Positions 43,548 through 52,444 of a DNA stretch of 64,000 bases are shown piece by piece; position 1 is the stretch's first letter, and every line of letters begins with the position of its first letter. This DNA comes from Desulfococcus sp041737845 (lineage in GTDB: Bacteria; Desulfobacterota; Desulfobacteria; Desulfobacterales; Desulfococcaceae): positions 62,001 through 126,000 of the forward strand of contig NZ_JBGSQX010000080.1 in the NCBI RefSeq assembly GCF_041737845.1, written 5' to 3'. The notes beneath the pieces were generated by a model. It saw only the letters and a list, made by a program, of their open reading frames with translations, made no database searches and had not been told where the DNA came from. A program made the position numbers and the translations under genes.

Positions 43548-43913
43548 TCAATGCGACCATCCTGTATGATGTTCCGGTATGATGCTCCGGCTGTGATGCC
43601 CCCACCCTGTCGAGTTTTTATGGCGTCGAATTGGGCGCCTGGTATCCTTATCAAAAAACGTCTCATTTTTAAACCATTTTAACAGACGGCAAAAAGGAAA
43701 TTCCTGCGTCCCGGTCTCGGGCGGAACTGCTTCGTGACCGACATCTTGATCAAATCGACGCCAGATGCTATAAACCTGAGGCGAATTCAGCGGGGTTGTC
43801 CGCGATCTCCATCTCGTCGGCTTTCCTCACTCTGCCTTGTCAAGCGCAGTGTCTGAGGGTTTTCCGGCAGGATATGGGCATTGGATTTTATCCGTCATTG
43901 AGAGGTTCACTGC
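43548..43913. other. Intergenic region with a candidate promoter
   Basis: This 366-base divergent gap between the small membrane protein and the next gene holds no gene I can support. A sigma-70-like promoter lies at 43746-43774, reading toward the 43914 gene. Confidence 0.45.
43746..43774 (+). promoter_or_regulatory. Candidate sigma-70 promoter
   Basis: TTGATC at 43746-43751 and TATAAA at 43769-43774 are 17 bases apart. Transcription would begin near 43781, about 130 bases before the gene at 43914. Confidence 0.45.
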
Positions 43914-44339
43914 ATGCCGCAAATTAATTTCGAACAGATTTTTTCATCCGATCATCTATCCGCAATATTCCCGAACCATCGCGCGGACGATTTTTTCGAG
44001 GCGCTTTTCGGCGATACGGAAGACGGCGCATACGATATTGCACTGGCCTTCAAAAAGGCGGCTTCCAATGAATTGACGTTCGAATTTCGATTGAAGCGGC
44101 GCCCCGGCAAATGCCTCGCCTGCAACCTGACGTATGGACTGCCGCAGGTGTTCTCCCGTCATCCTGTGATTGATATCGGCGGCATTGTGAACAAAGTGGA
44201 CCACCTGCTCAACGGCCAGGCGCAATGCGGGGAATGGCGCCTGGGATCGACGCAGGAAATCTCGAGGGATCTGCATGTGATCCCCCTGGTCATCGCTTTT
44301 CGGAATCATCGAAACACCCCGGGCGGGACAGCGCCGTAG
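43914..44339 (+). CDS. Conserved hypothetical protein with a CxxC pair
   Basis: A 141-residue soluble protein that looks real by its composition (FFEALFGDTEDGAYDIAL, then LTFEFRLKRRPGKCLACNLT and YGLPQVFSRHPVIDI). CLAC and an invariant-looking third Cys in AQCGEW may bind metal. From memory I have seen near-identical wording in deltaproteobacterial proteins of unknown function, some with a misleading vertebrate homeobox name, but I could not check this. It starts at 43914 with AGAGG about 9 bases upstream. No function is proposed. Confidence 0.7.
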   Translation: MPQINFEQIFSSDHLSAIFPNHRADDFFEALFGDTEDGAYDIALAFKKAASNELTFEFRLKRRPGKCLACNLTYGLPQVFSRHPVIDIGGIVNKVDHLLNGQAQCGEWRLGSTQEISRDLHVIPLVIAFRNHRNTPGGTAP

Positions 44340-44403
44340 CAGTTGTTCCTAAAAGTTTGCACCCTCAACAATCCGAAAAAGGAGATCTCTTCCACACAGC
44401 ATC

Positions 44404-44979
44404 ATGAATTACACCGGCATCAACCATCTCGCCCTGGCCACCGCGGATATGGAACAAACCATCCGCTTCTGGCGCGACCTCCTGGGGATGCGACTGATCA
44501 TCGGCACCGGACGGCCGGGATATCGCCAGTACTTTTTCGAAATCTCACCGCACGATACGATCGCTTTTTTCGAGTGGCCCGATGTCCGGCCGATTGCGGA
44601 GAAAGATCACGGCGTTCCGGCAAAAGGGCCGTTCGCGTTCGACCATGTCTCGCTGGGCGTGGAGACCGATGAGGACCTGTGGCGGGTGAAAGACACGCTC
44701 GAAGCGGCCGGAGTGTGGGTGTCGGAAGTCGTGGATCATGGGTTCATCCATTCCGTCTATGCTTTCGACCCCAATCATATTCCCATTGAATTCAGCGCGC
44801 CCGCGGCAGGCATCGACTGCCGCAAACGGCCGGTCATGACAGACATCTCCCCCACGCCGGCTGCCCGGGAGGGGGATGCCCCGCAGCCCGGCGTCTGGCC
44901 TCCGGTCACGCATCGGACGCCAAACACCGAGAAAAAAATTTATCCCGGCGAGGGAGATTCCTTTATCAAGACCCGATAG
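44404..44979 (+). CDS. VOC-superfamily protein (glyoxalase/dioxygenase-like)
   Basis: A 191-residue protein whose first ~135 residues form a vicinal-oxygen-chelate fold: NHLALATADMEQTIRFWRDLLG, then FAFDHVSLGVETDEDLWRVKD and AFDPNHIPIEFSAP, with His and Glu in metal-binding positions. The C-terminal 55 residues are proline-rich and look disordered. The fold covers glyoxalases, epimerases and dioxygenases, so the reaction is unknown. It stands 64 bases downstream of the CxxC hypothetical gene. Confidence 0.85.
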   Translation: MNYTGINHLALATADMEQTIRFWRDLLGMRLIIGTGRPGYRQYFFEISPHDTIAFFEWPDVRPIAEKDHGVPAKGPFAFDHVSLGVETDEDLWRVKDTLEAAGVWVSEVVDHGFIHSVYAFDPNHIPIEFSAPAAGIDCRKRPVMTDISPTPAAREGDAPQPGVWPPVTHRTPNTEKKIYPGEGDSFIKTR

Positions 44980-44998
44980 TGCCCATGCTCCCCGGGAA

Positions 44999-46591
44999 TT
45001 ACTGCTGCGAGGTTCTCTTCGGCCTGGGCCGCGAACGCCTGCCTCCCTGGCTTCGTCCGGGGGGCTGCTTTCGCCGGTCTCCCCCTTCTTTTCCTTTTCC
45101 CCTCGGTGCTTCGGGCAGCTTCAGCCAATCGTCCTCCGGCTGCGTGCAGGCAAGCTTGTGACCGATGAACCCTTCAATGTCGGGAATGTAAAATGAATCG
45201 TCTTCGCAGGCGAAGCTCACGGACGTACCCGTCGCACCGGCCCTGCCCGTCCGGCCGATCCGGTGGACATAGTTCTCCGGTTCATGGGGCATCGCGAAAT
45301 TGATGACATGGCTGATGGCGTCGATATGGAGCCCCCTGCCCGCCACATCGGTCGCCACGAGGACGCGGATGTTGCCCGACCTGAAATTTTCGAGGGTGCT
45401 GAGCCGCTTTTTCTGGGGCACCTCGCCGGATATCACCTCGCAGTTGATGCCGTAGCGGTTGAGAAAATCGGCCACCCGCTGGGTCTCGTCCCTGCGGTTG
45501 CAGAAAATGATCACCCGCTTCAGGTTCTGGCGCTCGATGATGTTGTAAAGGAGCGCAGGCTTCTGCCGGGTGGTCACCAGATAAACAAGCTGCTCGACGG
45601 AAGCCACCTCGACCTGCTCCGGTTCAACCTCCACAACCAGGGGATCGCGCGTCCACTCGGACGACAGGCGCTCGACCTCTCCGGTGATGGTGGCGCTGAA
45701 GAGCAAGGTCTGCCGCTTGTCTTTGTAGGGCGTCTTTCGGACGATCCGGCGCACCTGGGGGATGAACCCCATATCCAGCATCCGGTCCGCTTCGTCGATC
45801 ACCAGAATCTCGAGCTTGTCCAGATGCACATCCTCATACTGACAGTAATCAATCAGGCGTCCGGGGGTGGCGACGATGATGTCGACCACCTGCTCGGTCA
45901 GTTCCCGCCGCTGCTTTTGATAGTCCATGCCGCCGAAGATGGATACGATGGTGCACGGATAATATTTCGCAAGAAGCCTGGCCTCCTCCGCGATCTGAAT
46001 GACCAATTCCCGGGTGGGGGCGAGAATCAAAGCCCGGGGCGTTCCCCATGCACGGCTGCCCTCGATGGGCTTTTTGATGAAGGTGGCCAGCATGGTAATC
46101 AGAAAGGCCGCGGTTTTCCCCGTACCGGTCTGGGCCTGGCCTGATGCGTCCCTGCCTGCGAGGGTCCCCGGCATGATCTCAGCCTGAATCGGAGAGCAAT
46201 ATTGAAATCCCAGGTCCGCCACTGCGTGCAGGATCTCCCCGGGAAGATCCAGATCGTGGAACCGTGCTTTATCCTCCGCAACGGGGATGTCATAAGATGA
46301 AATGTCCCACTCCTGGTGGGAGGCGATCAGCACATCCTCCGGCGCAGCCTCCTCCGGTGCCTGCGCATCATTTTTTCGGGGCTTCCCCCGTTTTGAGCGC
46401 CGCCGTTTCCGTTTCGATGCCTCGGCCTGTTCCGTGTCGAGGGTGCGGGCGGACTCAGCATCCGGATCGCCAAATGCAGGAGACCGCTCCGAAATGGGTT
46501 TCTCCTGGCTGTCGGCGTCCTTTTTTCTTTCCGCTTTCCGGAGCCCCTTCAGCTTGTTTCGAATATTGTTGAATAACGTTTTAACTATCAA
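44999..46591 (-). CDS. DEAD-box RNA helicase (RhlB-like)
   Basis: A 530-residue ATP-dependent RNA helicase. The helicase core (about 115-460) has AQTGTGKT, PTRELV, ATPGRLIDY, DEADRM, SAT and HRIGRTGRAG. The N-terminal 110 residues (KRKRRRSKRGKPRKN) and the C-terminal tail (KGKEGGDRRK ... RRSRPRPKRTSQQ) are strongly basic and should bind RNA or partners. The spacing of FHDLDLPGEILHAVADLGF and CSPIQAE is like RhlB, but without a degradosome partner in view no symbol is given. It stands alone, 89 bases from the hydrolase gene. Confidence 0.92.
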   Translation of the reverse strand: MIVKTLFNNIRNKLKGLRKAERKKDADSQEKPISERSPAFGDPDAESARTLDTEQAEASKRKRRRSKRGKPRKNDAQAPEEAAPEDVLIASHQEWDISSYDIPVAEDKARFHDLDLPGEILHAVADLGFQYCSPIQAEIMPGTLAGRDASGQAQTGTGKTAAFLITMLATFIKKPIEGSRAWGTPRALILAPTRELVIQIAEEARLLAKYYPCTIVSIFGGMDYQKQRRELTEQVVDIIVATPGRLIDYCQYEDVHLDKLEILVIDEADRMLDMGFIPQVRRIVRKTPYKDKRQTLLFSATITGEVERLSSEWTRDPLVVEVEPEQVEVASVEQLVYLVTTRQKPALLYNIIERQNLKRVIIFCNRRDETQRVADFLNRYGINCEVISGEVPQKKRLSTLENFRSGNIRVLVATDVAGRGLHIDAISHVINFAMPHEPENYVHRIGRTGRAGATGTSVSFACEDDSFYIPDIEGFIGHKLACTQPEDDWLKLPEAPRGKGKEGGDRRKQPPGRSQGGRRSRPRPKRTSQQ

Positions 46592-46650
46592 ATGTTTCGC
46601 TCTCTCTTTCTGATTTTCGTGTTCCGGCAGACGGGAAAAGGGTCACAACC

Positions 46651-46670
46651 TGCAGTCTTCAGCCTTTCCC
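46651..46670. repeat. GCTGAAG-type repeat copy
   Basis: The minus strand reads AGGCTGAAGACTGCA, a shortened member of the repeat family also found at 14902, 38261 and 50751. Here it lies 11 bases past the stop of the hydrolase gene. Confidence 0.5.
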
Positions 46671-46680
46671 CTGGAACAGC

Positions 46681-47493
46681 TTATTCTCCGTTGACCACAT
46701 CGGTGGTCAGTTTCCGGACGGCATCCATATACTCGGCAAAGCCGACATACAGCAGATCATTGTGATTGGCGCGCGGAATCATGAGCAGGCGCTTGTTTGC
46801 CGCGCCGCAGGCATCGTAAAGGGCCTGGCCGTCGCTATACGGGATGATATGATCCTTCTCCGCGTGGATCATCAGGGAGCTTCGGGTCACCTGACGGATT
46901 TTGTCCACATTCCTGAAACCCCTTTTTTCCTCGAATCCAACGGCGGCCAAATCCACCCCAAGAAGCGCCAGGAGCGGCCCGGCGTAGGCAAAGCCGCTTT
47001 CGACGATCAATCCGCGGATCTCTTTTTGATATCGGGATGCCAGTTCCAGGGCCGAAGCGCTGCCCAGGGATCGTCCCATCACGATCAGGGGCCCTGCGCA
47101 GGCGTTTTCCGCGAGCCAGGTCAGCGTAAACGACAGAATGGCATGTCCGTCCCGCATCATGTTCGTCACGGTGGGACTCCCCGTGGAACGCCCGTATCCC
47201 CGGTAGTCCACCGGCAGGAAATTGATGCCCATCCGGTTGTAGACGGGACCCAGGTCCTCGTAATCGGATACGATTTCTCCGTTGCCGTGAAAAAACAAAA
47301 TGTTGGGGGCCGACTCATCCGCGATGTAAAAGCACCCGCCGATCTCGACCCCCGGGCCGACGGGTATCATGACCGTTGTTCCCGGCCCGTCATTCGGGCC
47401 GGCCCGCCTGTCATCGGACCGCGGATGGAACAGCACTCTCGTGATGTCAGGCCGATCCAGGGGCGAATAATCGATTGTATCAAGGTCCGTCAT
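46681..47493 (-). CDS. Alpha/beta-hydrolase
   Basis: A 270-residue hydrolase. NILFFHGNGE is the oxyanion loop, VMGRSLGSASALELA holds the nucleophile Ser, MIHAEKDHIIPYSDGQ the acid and PRANHNDLL the catalytic His. The start at 47493 (MTDLDTID) is 9 bases after GGGAGG; the ATG at 47499 is only 3 bases away and less likely. The substrate is unknown; the fold is that of serine hydrolases such as BAAT-like or YqkD-like esterases. It follows ettA by about 30 bases. Confidence 0.86.
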   Translation of the reverse strand: MTDLDTIDYSPLDRPDITRVLFHPRSDDRRAGPNDGPGTTVMIPVGPGVEIGGCFYIADESAPNILFFHGNGEIVSDYEDLGPVYNRMGINFLPVDYRGYGRSTGSPTVTNMMRDGHAILSFTLTWLAENACAGPLIVMGRSLGSASALELASRYQKEIRGLIVESGFAYAGPLLALLGVDLAAVGFEEKRGFRNVDKIRQVTRSSLMIHAEKDHIIPYSDGQALYDACGAANKRLLMIPRANHNDLLYVGFAEYMDAVRKLTTDVVNGE

Positions 47494-47523
47494 GTGCATG
47501 ATCCTCCCTTGGCGGAACACCGT

Positions 47524-49209
47524 CTATGCCCGCGTCAGACGGCGGTACTTGATGCGTTTGGGCAGGTCGGCATCCGCTCCCAACCGGGTCTTTCTGTCCT
47601 TCTCGTAGTCGGAATAATTGCCTTCGAACCAGATGACCCGACTGTCGCCTTCAAACGCCAGGATATGGGTCGCAATCCGGTCCAGGAACCAGCGGTCATG
47701 GCTGATCACCACGGCGCAGCCCGCGAAGTTCTCGATAGCCTCTTCCAGGGCGCGCATGGTGTTGACGTCCAGGTCGTTGGTCGGTTCATCCAGGAGGAGC
47801 ACGTTGGCGCCCTGCTTCAAAATCCTGGCCAGATGAACCCGGTTCCGCTCACCGCCCGAGAGCATCCCGACCTTTTTCTGCTGGTCCGCCCCTGAAAAGT
47901 TGAAGCGCGCCACATAGGCGCGGGAGTTGACCTCCCTGCTGCCCAGGACAATGCTCTCCTTGCCCTCGGAGATGGTCTCCCAGATATTCTTTTCGGGCGA
48001 AAGCACATCCCGGCTCTGGTCCACATAGGCCAGGACAACCGTCTCCCCCACCCGGATAACGCCCGAGTCGGGAGTCTCCTGCCCCGTGACCATCCGGAAC
48101 AGGGTGGTCTTCCCCGCACCGTTGGGACCGATCACCCCGACGACGGCCCCCGGCGGAATGGCAAAGGTCATCTCTTCCATCAAGAGCCGGTCTCCATAGG
48201 CTTTTGTGACGGACTCGGCTGAGACGACCTCGTTGCCGAGCCGCGGCCCGGGGGGAATATAGATTTCCAGTTCCTCGTTTCTTTTCTCCGTTTCCTGCTC
48301 CAACATCGTTTCGTAAGAGTTGATGCGGGCCTTCGATTTGGCCCGCCGGCCCTTGGGCGACATGCGGATCCACTCCATCTCCCGCTCCAGGGTCTTGGTT
48401 CGCTGGCTCTCGTGCTTTTCCTCCCGGGCGAGCCGCCTGTGCTTCTGCTCCAGCCAAGAGGAATAGTTGCCCTTCCACGGGATGCCGTATCCGCGGTCCA
48501 GCTCAAGGATCCATCCCGCCACATTGTCCAGGAAATACCGGTCGTGGGTGACGGCGATCACCGTCCCGGCGTAATCGTGGAGGTGATGCTCCAGCCAGGC
48601 GACCGACTCGGCGTCCAGATGGTTGGTGGGCTCGTCGAGAAGCAGGATATCCGGCTTCTGGAGCAGGAGACGGCAGAGGGCGACACGGCGCCGCTCGCCG
48701 CCGGACAGGACATTCACCGGGGTATCTCCCGGAGGGCACCTGAGGGCGTCCATGGCCATCTCCAGCCGCGCGTCCAGGTCCCAGGCGTCCAGTGCGTCGA
48801 GCTTGTCCTGGACCTCGCCCTGCCGATGAATGAGCCGGTCCATCTCGTCGTCGCTCATGGGCTCGGCGAACTGCTCGTTGATCCGGTTGAATTCGTTCAG
48901 CAGGTCAACAGTTTCCTGCACCCCCTCCTCCACCGCCCCCCGCACGGTTTTTTCGACGTTCACCAGGGGTTCCTGCTCCAGGAATCCCACAGTGTATCCA
49001 TCGGACAGGATGGTTTCCCCGTTGAAGGCGGTATCCACGCCGGCCATGATCTTGAGCAGCGTCGATTTTCCGCTGCCGTTCAGGCCGAGCACGCCGATTT
49101 TGGCCCCATAAAAATAAGAGAGCGAAATATCCTTGATGATCGGCTTCTTGTTATGAAATTTGCTGACGCCGATCATCGAATAGATGATCTTGTTCCCCGG
49201 CTCACTCAT
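47524..49209 (-). CDS. ettA: ABC-F translation factor EttA
   Basis: A 561-residue cytoplasmic ABC-F protein with two ATPase domains. Walker A motifs are GLNGSGKST and GPNGAGKTT, signatures are LSGGERRRVAL and LSGGERNRVHL, and Walker B motifs are LLLDEPTNHLD and LLLDEPTNDLD. An arm domain lies between strands of the first ATPase, and PWKGNYSSWLEQKHRR marks the linker between domains as in EttA. Length is right for EttA (about 555). It gates the first elongation cycle on the ribosome in response to energy state. The start overlaps the upstream small gene by 8 bases. Confidence 0.95.
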   Translation of the reverse strand: MSEPGNKIIYSMIGVSKFHNKKPIIKDISLSYFYGAKIGVLGLNGSGKSTLLKIMAGVDTAFNGETILSDGYTVGFLEQEPLVNVEKTVRGAVEEGVQETVDLLNEFNRINEQFAEPMSDDEMDRLIHRQGEVQDKLDALDAWDLDARLEMAMDALRCPPGDTPVNVLSGGERRRVALCRLLLQKPDILLLDEPTNHLDAESVAWLEHHLHDYAGTVIAVTHDRYFLDNVAGWILELDRGYGIPWKGNYSSWLEQKHRRLAREEKHESQRTKTLEREMEWIRMSPKGRRAKSKARINSYETMLEQETEKRNEELEIYIPPGPRLGNEVVSAESVTKAYGDRLLMEEMTFAIPPGAVVGVIGPNGAGKTTLFRMVTGQETPDSGVIRVGETVVLAYVDQSRDVLSPEKNIWETISEGKESIVLGSREVNSRAYVARFNFSGADQQKKVGMLSGGERNRVHLARILKQGANVLLLDEPTNDLDVNTMRALEEAIENFAGCAVVISHDRWFLDRIATHILAFEGDSRVIWFEGNYSDYEKDRKTRLGADADLPKRIKYRRLTRA

Positions 49210-49624
49210 GACTTACTCCATTTTGATGGACTTCGAATTTTACAAAGAGCTGACCTTCCCGGCCGTCGATCTCCGGTGTGTTGTCGTTCCAGTTGATGAT
49301 CCTGCACCCGTCCGTTTCTTCTGAGGGGTATGAACAGCCGATGTACGGCATCAGCGGATCACCCGCCATGGATTTATAGTTGGTCAGTATGGCCTTTTCC
49401 TTGGGGATCTTATCGAATTCCAGCAGGCGGGACAGGAATATTCTGCACTCGCCCTCAAAAAGCGAGCTGGTATTCCGAAAATGGGAGATTCGTTCCCGGA
49501 ACAACCGAAGCGCCGCATCCCTGTTTTCCGCATCGACCAGCAGATTGAACTCTCCATGCCGTCTGTCCGCCTCGGATTCCTCCTGCTGATTCGTCGTATG
49601 GAGAAAAGTTCCGATATAGATCAT
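49202..49624 (-). CDS. Conserved hypothetical protein upstream of ettA
   Basis: A 140-residue soluble protein with no signal or membrane segment. It begins MIYIGTFLHTTNQQEESEADRRHG and has a compact, mixed alpha/beta composition (FNLLVDAENRDAALRLFRER, then LVEFDKIPKEKAILTNY-like region). I do not recognise the family. Its stop lies inside the ettA start (8-base overlap), so it is translationally coupled to ettA, and it has TTCTTTCTAT-type leader sequence upstream with weak ribosome site. Confidence 0.7.
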   Translation of the reverse strand: MIYIGTFLHTTNQQEESEADRRHGEFNLLVDAENRDAALRLFRERISHFRNTSSLFEGECRIFLSRLLEFDKIPKEKAILTNYKSMAGDPLMPYIGCSYPSEETDGCRIINWNDNTPEIDGREGQLFVKFEVHQNGVSHE

Positions 49625-49646
49625 GATTCTTCCTTTCTATAGGGGG

Positions 49647-49758
49647 TTCAGGCTGATGCGCACAGGCTCATGCATCGCAATGGATCTTGTCCGGAGCCTA
49701 AACCCGCTAGGATGGGTGAAGCAGAGCGGAACCCATCGACTGACCCAATCAGCCTGAA
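49647..49758. repeat. 112-base inverted-repeat element
   Basis: Perfect 11-base inverted repeats (TTCAGGCTGAT at 49647-49657 and its complement at 49748-49758) frame a 112-base stretch. Inside it, GATGGGT and ACCCATC (about 49711-49737) form a second palindrome. The inner GGATGGGTGAAGC...ACCCATC wording resembles a well-known dispersed repeat of proteobacterial genomes, from memory. It lies between xerD and the small gene upstream of ettA. Confidence 0.6.
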
Positions 49759-49816
49759 ATCTCTATTTATAGCAATCTATGACTGTCCAGTCAATTTTTC
49801 TTTCGATATCGATCCA

Positions 49817-50713
49817 TTACCCCCGCGGATGATATTTCTCGTGGATCTCCTGCAGATGCTTCCGGGCGACGTGGGTGTAGATCTGGGTGGATGAAATATC
49901 GGCATGACCCAGCATCATCTGAATCGATCTCAGATCTGCGCCACCCTCGAGAAGATGGCTCGCGAAGGCATGGCGGAGGCTGTGGGGGGTGATCTGCTTT
50001 CTGATGCCGGAGTGTTCGGCATATTTTTTCAAGATCTTCCAGAACCCCTGGCGCGTCAGCGGCTTTCCCGCCCTTGCGACAAAGAGGTGAGCGCTTTCCC
50101 GCCCCTTGAGGAGCAGGGGCCTCGCCGTTCCAAGATAAAATTCGAGCCGGGCCTTGGCATGAGAGCCCACGGGAACGATCCGCTCGCTCGCCCCCTTTCC
50201 CATCACCTTCAGAAAGCAGGCCTCGGTGTTGACATCATGCCGTTTCAGGGTGACGAGTTCCGAAACCCTCAGGCCAGCCCCATACAGGACCTCGAGCATG
50301 GCCGCGTTTCTGGCGCCGACGGAATCCGTCGTGTCGGGCATTGCAAGCAGGCGTTCCACCTCTTCAATCGACAGGACATCCGGGAGCTTCAACCCTATCT
50401 TGGGAAGATCGACCCGTCTGGAGGGGTCTTCGGCCAGCACCTCCTCCTGGACCAGAAACCGGTAAAATCCCCTCAATGCCGCCAGATGCCTCGCCCGGGA
50501 TCTCGGCGAAAGGCTCGTTTTCTCCATCTCGGACAGGTGGCCGATGATGAGGGGCATATCCTCGGCGGACACATTTTTTACCCCATTCGATCGAAGATGG
50601 AGAAAATACTGGGACAAATCAGTCCGGTAAGACGCAATCGTCTTCTCGGAAAGGCCTTTTTCCACAACGAGGTAATCCAGGAATTGCCCGGCGAGCAGAT
50701 CCAAGTGAGGCAT
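49817..50713 (-). CDS. xerD: Tyrosine recombinase XerD-like
   Basis: A 298-residue tyrosine recombinase that, with XerC, resolves chromosome dimers at dif. The N-terminal core-binding domain spans ~1-105. Catalytic residues are visible: Arg in GAGLRVSELV, Lys in KVMGKGASER, His/Arg in HSLRHAFASH, His in MLGHADISS and Tyr in TQIYTHV. Length and the HSLRHAFASHLLEGGADLRS wording are those of XerD rather than a phage integrase, and there is no mobile element nearby. Confidence 0.9.
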   Translation of the reverse strand: MPHLDLLAGQFLDYLVVEKGLSEKTIASYRTDLSQYFLHLRSNGVKNVSAEDMPLIIGHLSEMEKTSLSPRSRARHLAALRGFYRFLVQEEVLAEDPSRRVDLPKIGLKLPDVLSIEEVERLLAMPDTTDSVGARNAAMLEVLYGAGLRVSELVTLKRHDVNTEACFLKVMGKGASERIVPVGSHAKARLEFYLGTARPLLLKGRESAHLFVARAGKPLTRQGFWKILKKYAEHSGIRKQITPHSLRHAFASHLLEGGADLRSIQMMLGHADISSTQIYTHVARKHLQEIHEKYHPRG

Positions 50714-50750
50714 ACGGATTCTTTCTAACGATACGAATCTGAAAGAAAAG

Positions 50751-50823
50751 AGGCTGAAAGGGTTTAGACTGAAGGCTGAGGGGAAGGTCTCTTTTTCTTA
50801 TATCTTCGGCCTTCAGCCTGAGT
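50751..50823. repeat. Paired GCTGAAGG repeat after glgA
   Basis: Two opposed copies of the repeat (TTTAGACTGAAGGCTGAGG at 50763-50781 and CTTCGGCCTTCAGCCTG further on) form an imperfect hairpin between xerD and glgA. The second copy is directly adjacent to the glgA TAG stop. Confidence 0.6.
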
Positions 50824-52338
50824 CTACCCGGTGATCAGCGGGCGGTCCAGCATCTTTTCATACAGATCGATATATTGCCTGGCGGTGACATCGTAATTGA
50901 AGGTCTCAATGGCCTCCTTCATCACCCGGCGGATCTGGATTTCCCGAATTTCCGGAGCCAGGGAATAAAACCGCATGGCCTCACGGATGGCCCAGAAGAG
51001 GCCGCCGGCATCATAGGTTTCGAACAGGAATCCGTTTCCTTTGTTCTCGGCGGCGTTCATGTGCACCACCGTATCATGAATGCCGCCGGTGTCATGGGCC
51101 ACCGGAAGGCTGCCGTAGATGGGGGCGATCATCTGGGGCAGTCCGCAGGGTTCAAATCGTGAGGGCATGAGAATGAAATCCGAGGCCCCGTAGGCCATAT
51201 GTTCCAAATGTTCGTCAAAATGACACACGGCAATGCGGTTCTCATATCCGTGAAATCTCGCGATATCCCGGAAATGTTTGTGATATTGCCCATCCGCGAC
51301 AAAAATGATCTGGAGATGCGCTTCCCAATATTCCGAAATCGCGGCATACAGGATATCCGACAGCAGCTGACACCCCTTCTGAATGGGATCCAGGCGGGAC
51401 GGCCAGAAGAAAAGGGGCGCATTTTCATCCTCGATCAGGCCCAGTGACGCCTGAAGGAAGCGTTTGTTCTGCCGTTTTGCCGCCGCATGGTTATCGGGCC
51501 CGTAACACTGGTGGATCATCCGGTCCGTCCGGGGATCGAACGCCGGATCCGGCGAATTGAGGATCCCGGTCGCGCAACCGGCATGGTATTTTTGGGACAG
51601 TTCGCTTTGGATGGACGGTTCGACAAAATCGTGTCTCCCCTCGACGATCTCCTTCAGGAAGGTGTCGCTGACGGTGTTGACAAAATGCGCCGCGAAGATG
51701 CCGCTGGTCAGCAGATCGATCAGGTTGGTGTTCCACGATTCCCCGTAATCGACGGGCGGCCGCTCAAAATAGAGGTGCTTCCAGAAAGAGGCCACGTCGA
51801 TGCCCCGGTCTTCGATGTGGGCCAGGTAGCACTTGACCGTATGAATGTTGTGGATGGTGAAGAGGCAGGGAATTCCCCTTTCCCTGGCCGCGGCCGGAAC
51901 CAGAGCGGTCATCCAGTCGTTGCAGTGGATCAGGTCGGGATTGACGCGGGGCAGGATATAATTCAGCACGTCCCGCTGAAACGTCAGCGCCAGTTTGGTG
52001 TTCTCGAAGCCGTCGCCCGAGTAGATCCGGTTCAGGTAGAAAAAGGAGCTGTCTTCTACCAGATGGATTCGTTCCTCCGGCATGACATCGAGGATGGCCC
52101 GCTGCTCTTTTTTGAGAAAAGGGGCCAGGCGGTCGCTGAATATGGACCGGTAATCCGGAAGCGCGACATGGACGTCGGCGCCCTGTTCAAACAGGGCGCT
52201 GACCAGGGCCGCCGATACATCGGCCAGCCCGCCCGCCTTGGCCGTCAGGGTGTTGGCCAGGCTTCCCATCCGATCCGGCAGATACGTCACTTCCGGCGTA
52301 ACGATCAATATTCTTGGATTCCGCATTTTTGCGGTCAT
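50824..52338 (-). CDS. glgA: Glycogen synthase (ADP-glucose type)
   Basis: A 504-residue GT5 glycosyltransferase that extends alpha-1,4-glucan from ADP-glucose. LIVTPEVTYLPD and AKAGGLADVSAALVSALFE carry the N-terminal ADP-glucose lysine region, LIHCNDWMTALVP and FTIHNIHTVK the acceptor region, and SRFEPCGLPQMIA the C-terminal nucleotide-sugar motif. It follows the glucan phosphorylase gene by 106 bases on the same strand, giving a storage-glucan operon. GlgC, GlgB and GlgX are not in the window. Confidence 0.94.
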   Translation of the reverse strand: MTAKMRNPRILIVTPEVTYLPDRMGSLANTLTAKAGGLADVSAALVSALFEQGADVHVALPDYRSIFSDRLAPFLKKEQRAILDVMPEERIHLVEDSSFFYLNRIYSGDGFENTKLALTFQRDVLNYILPRVNPDLIHCNDWMTALVPAAARERGIPCLFTIHNIHTVKCYLAHIEDRGIDVASFWKHLYFERPPVDYGESWNTNLIDLLTSGIFAAHFVNTVSDTFLKEIVEGRHDFVEPSIQSELSQKYHAGCATGILNSPDPAFDPRTDRMIHQCYGPDNHAAAKRQNKRFLQASLGLIEDENAPLFFWPSRLDPIQKGCQLLSDILYAAISEYWEAHLQIIFVADGQYHKHFRDIARFHGYENRIAVCHFDEHLEHMAYGASDFILMPSRFEPCGLPQMIAPIYGSLPVAHDTGGIHDTVVHMNAAENKGNGFLFETYDAGGLFWAIREAMRFYSLAPEIREIQIRRVMKEAIETFNYDVTARQYIDLYEKMLDRPLITG

Positions 52339-52444
52339 CGACTATCCTTTCCGCGCCAATCGAAAGATGATACGGATTGTCGCATTTCGGTCGCAAACAG
52401 GCTCCCCGATATCCCAAGGGAACCGGCGTGAGATCGGCGCCGCG

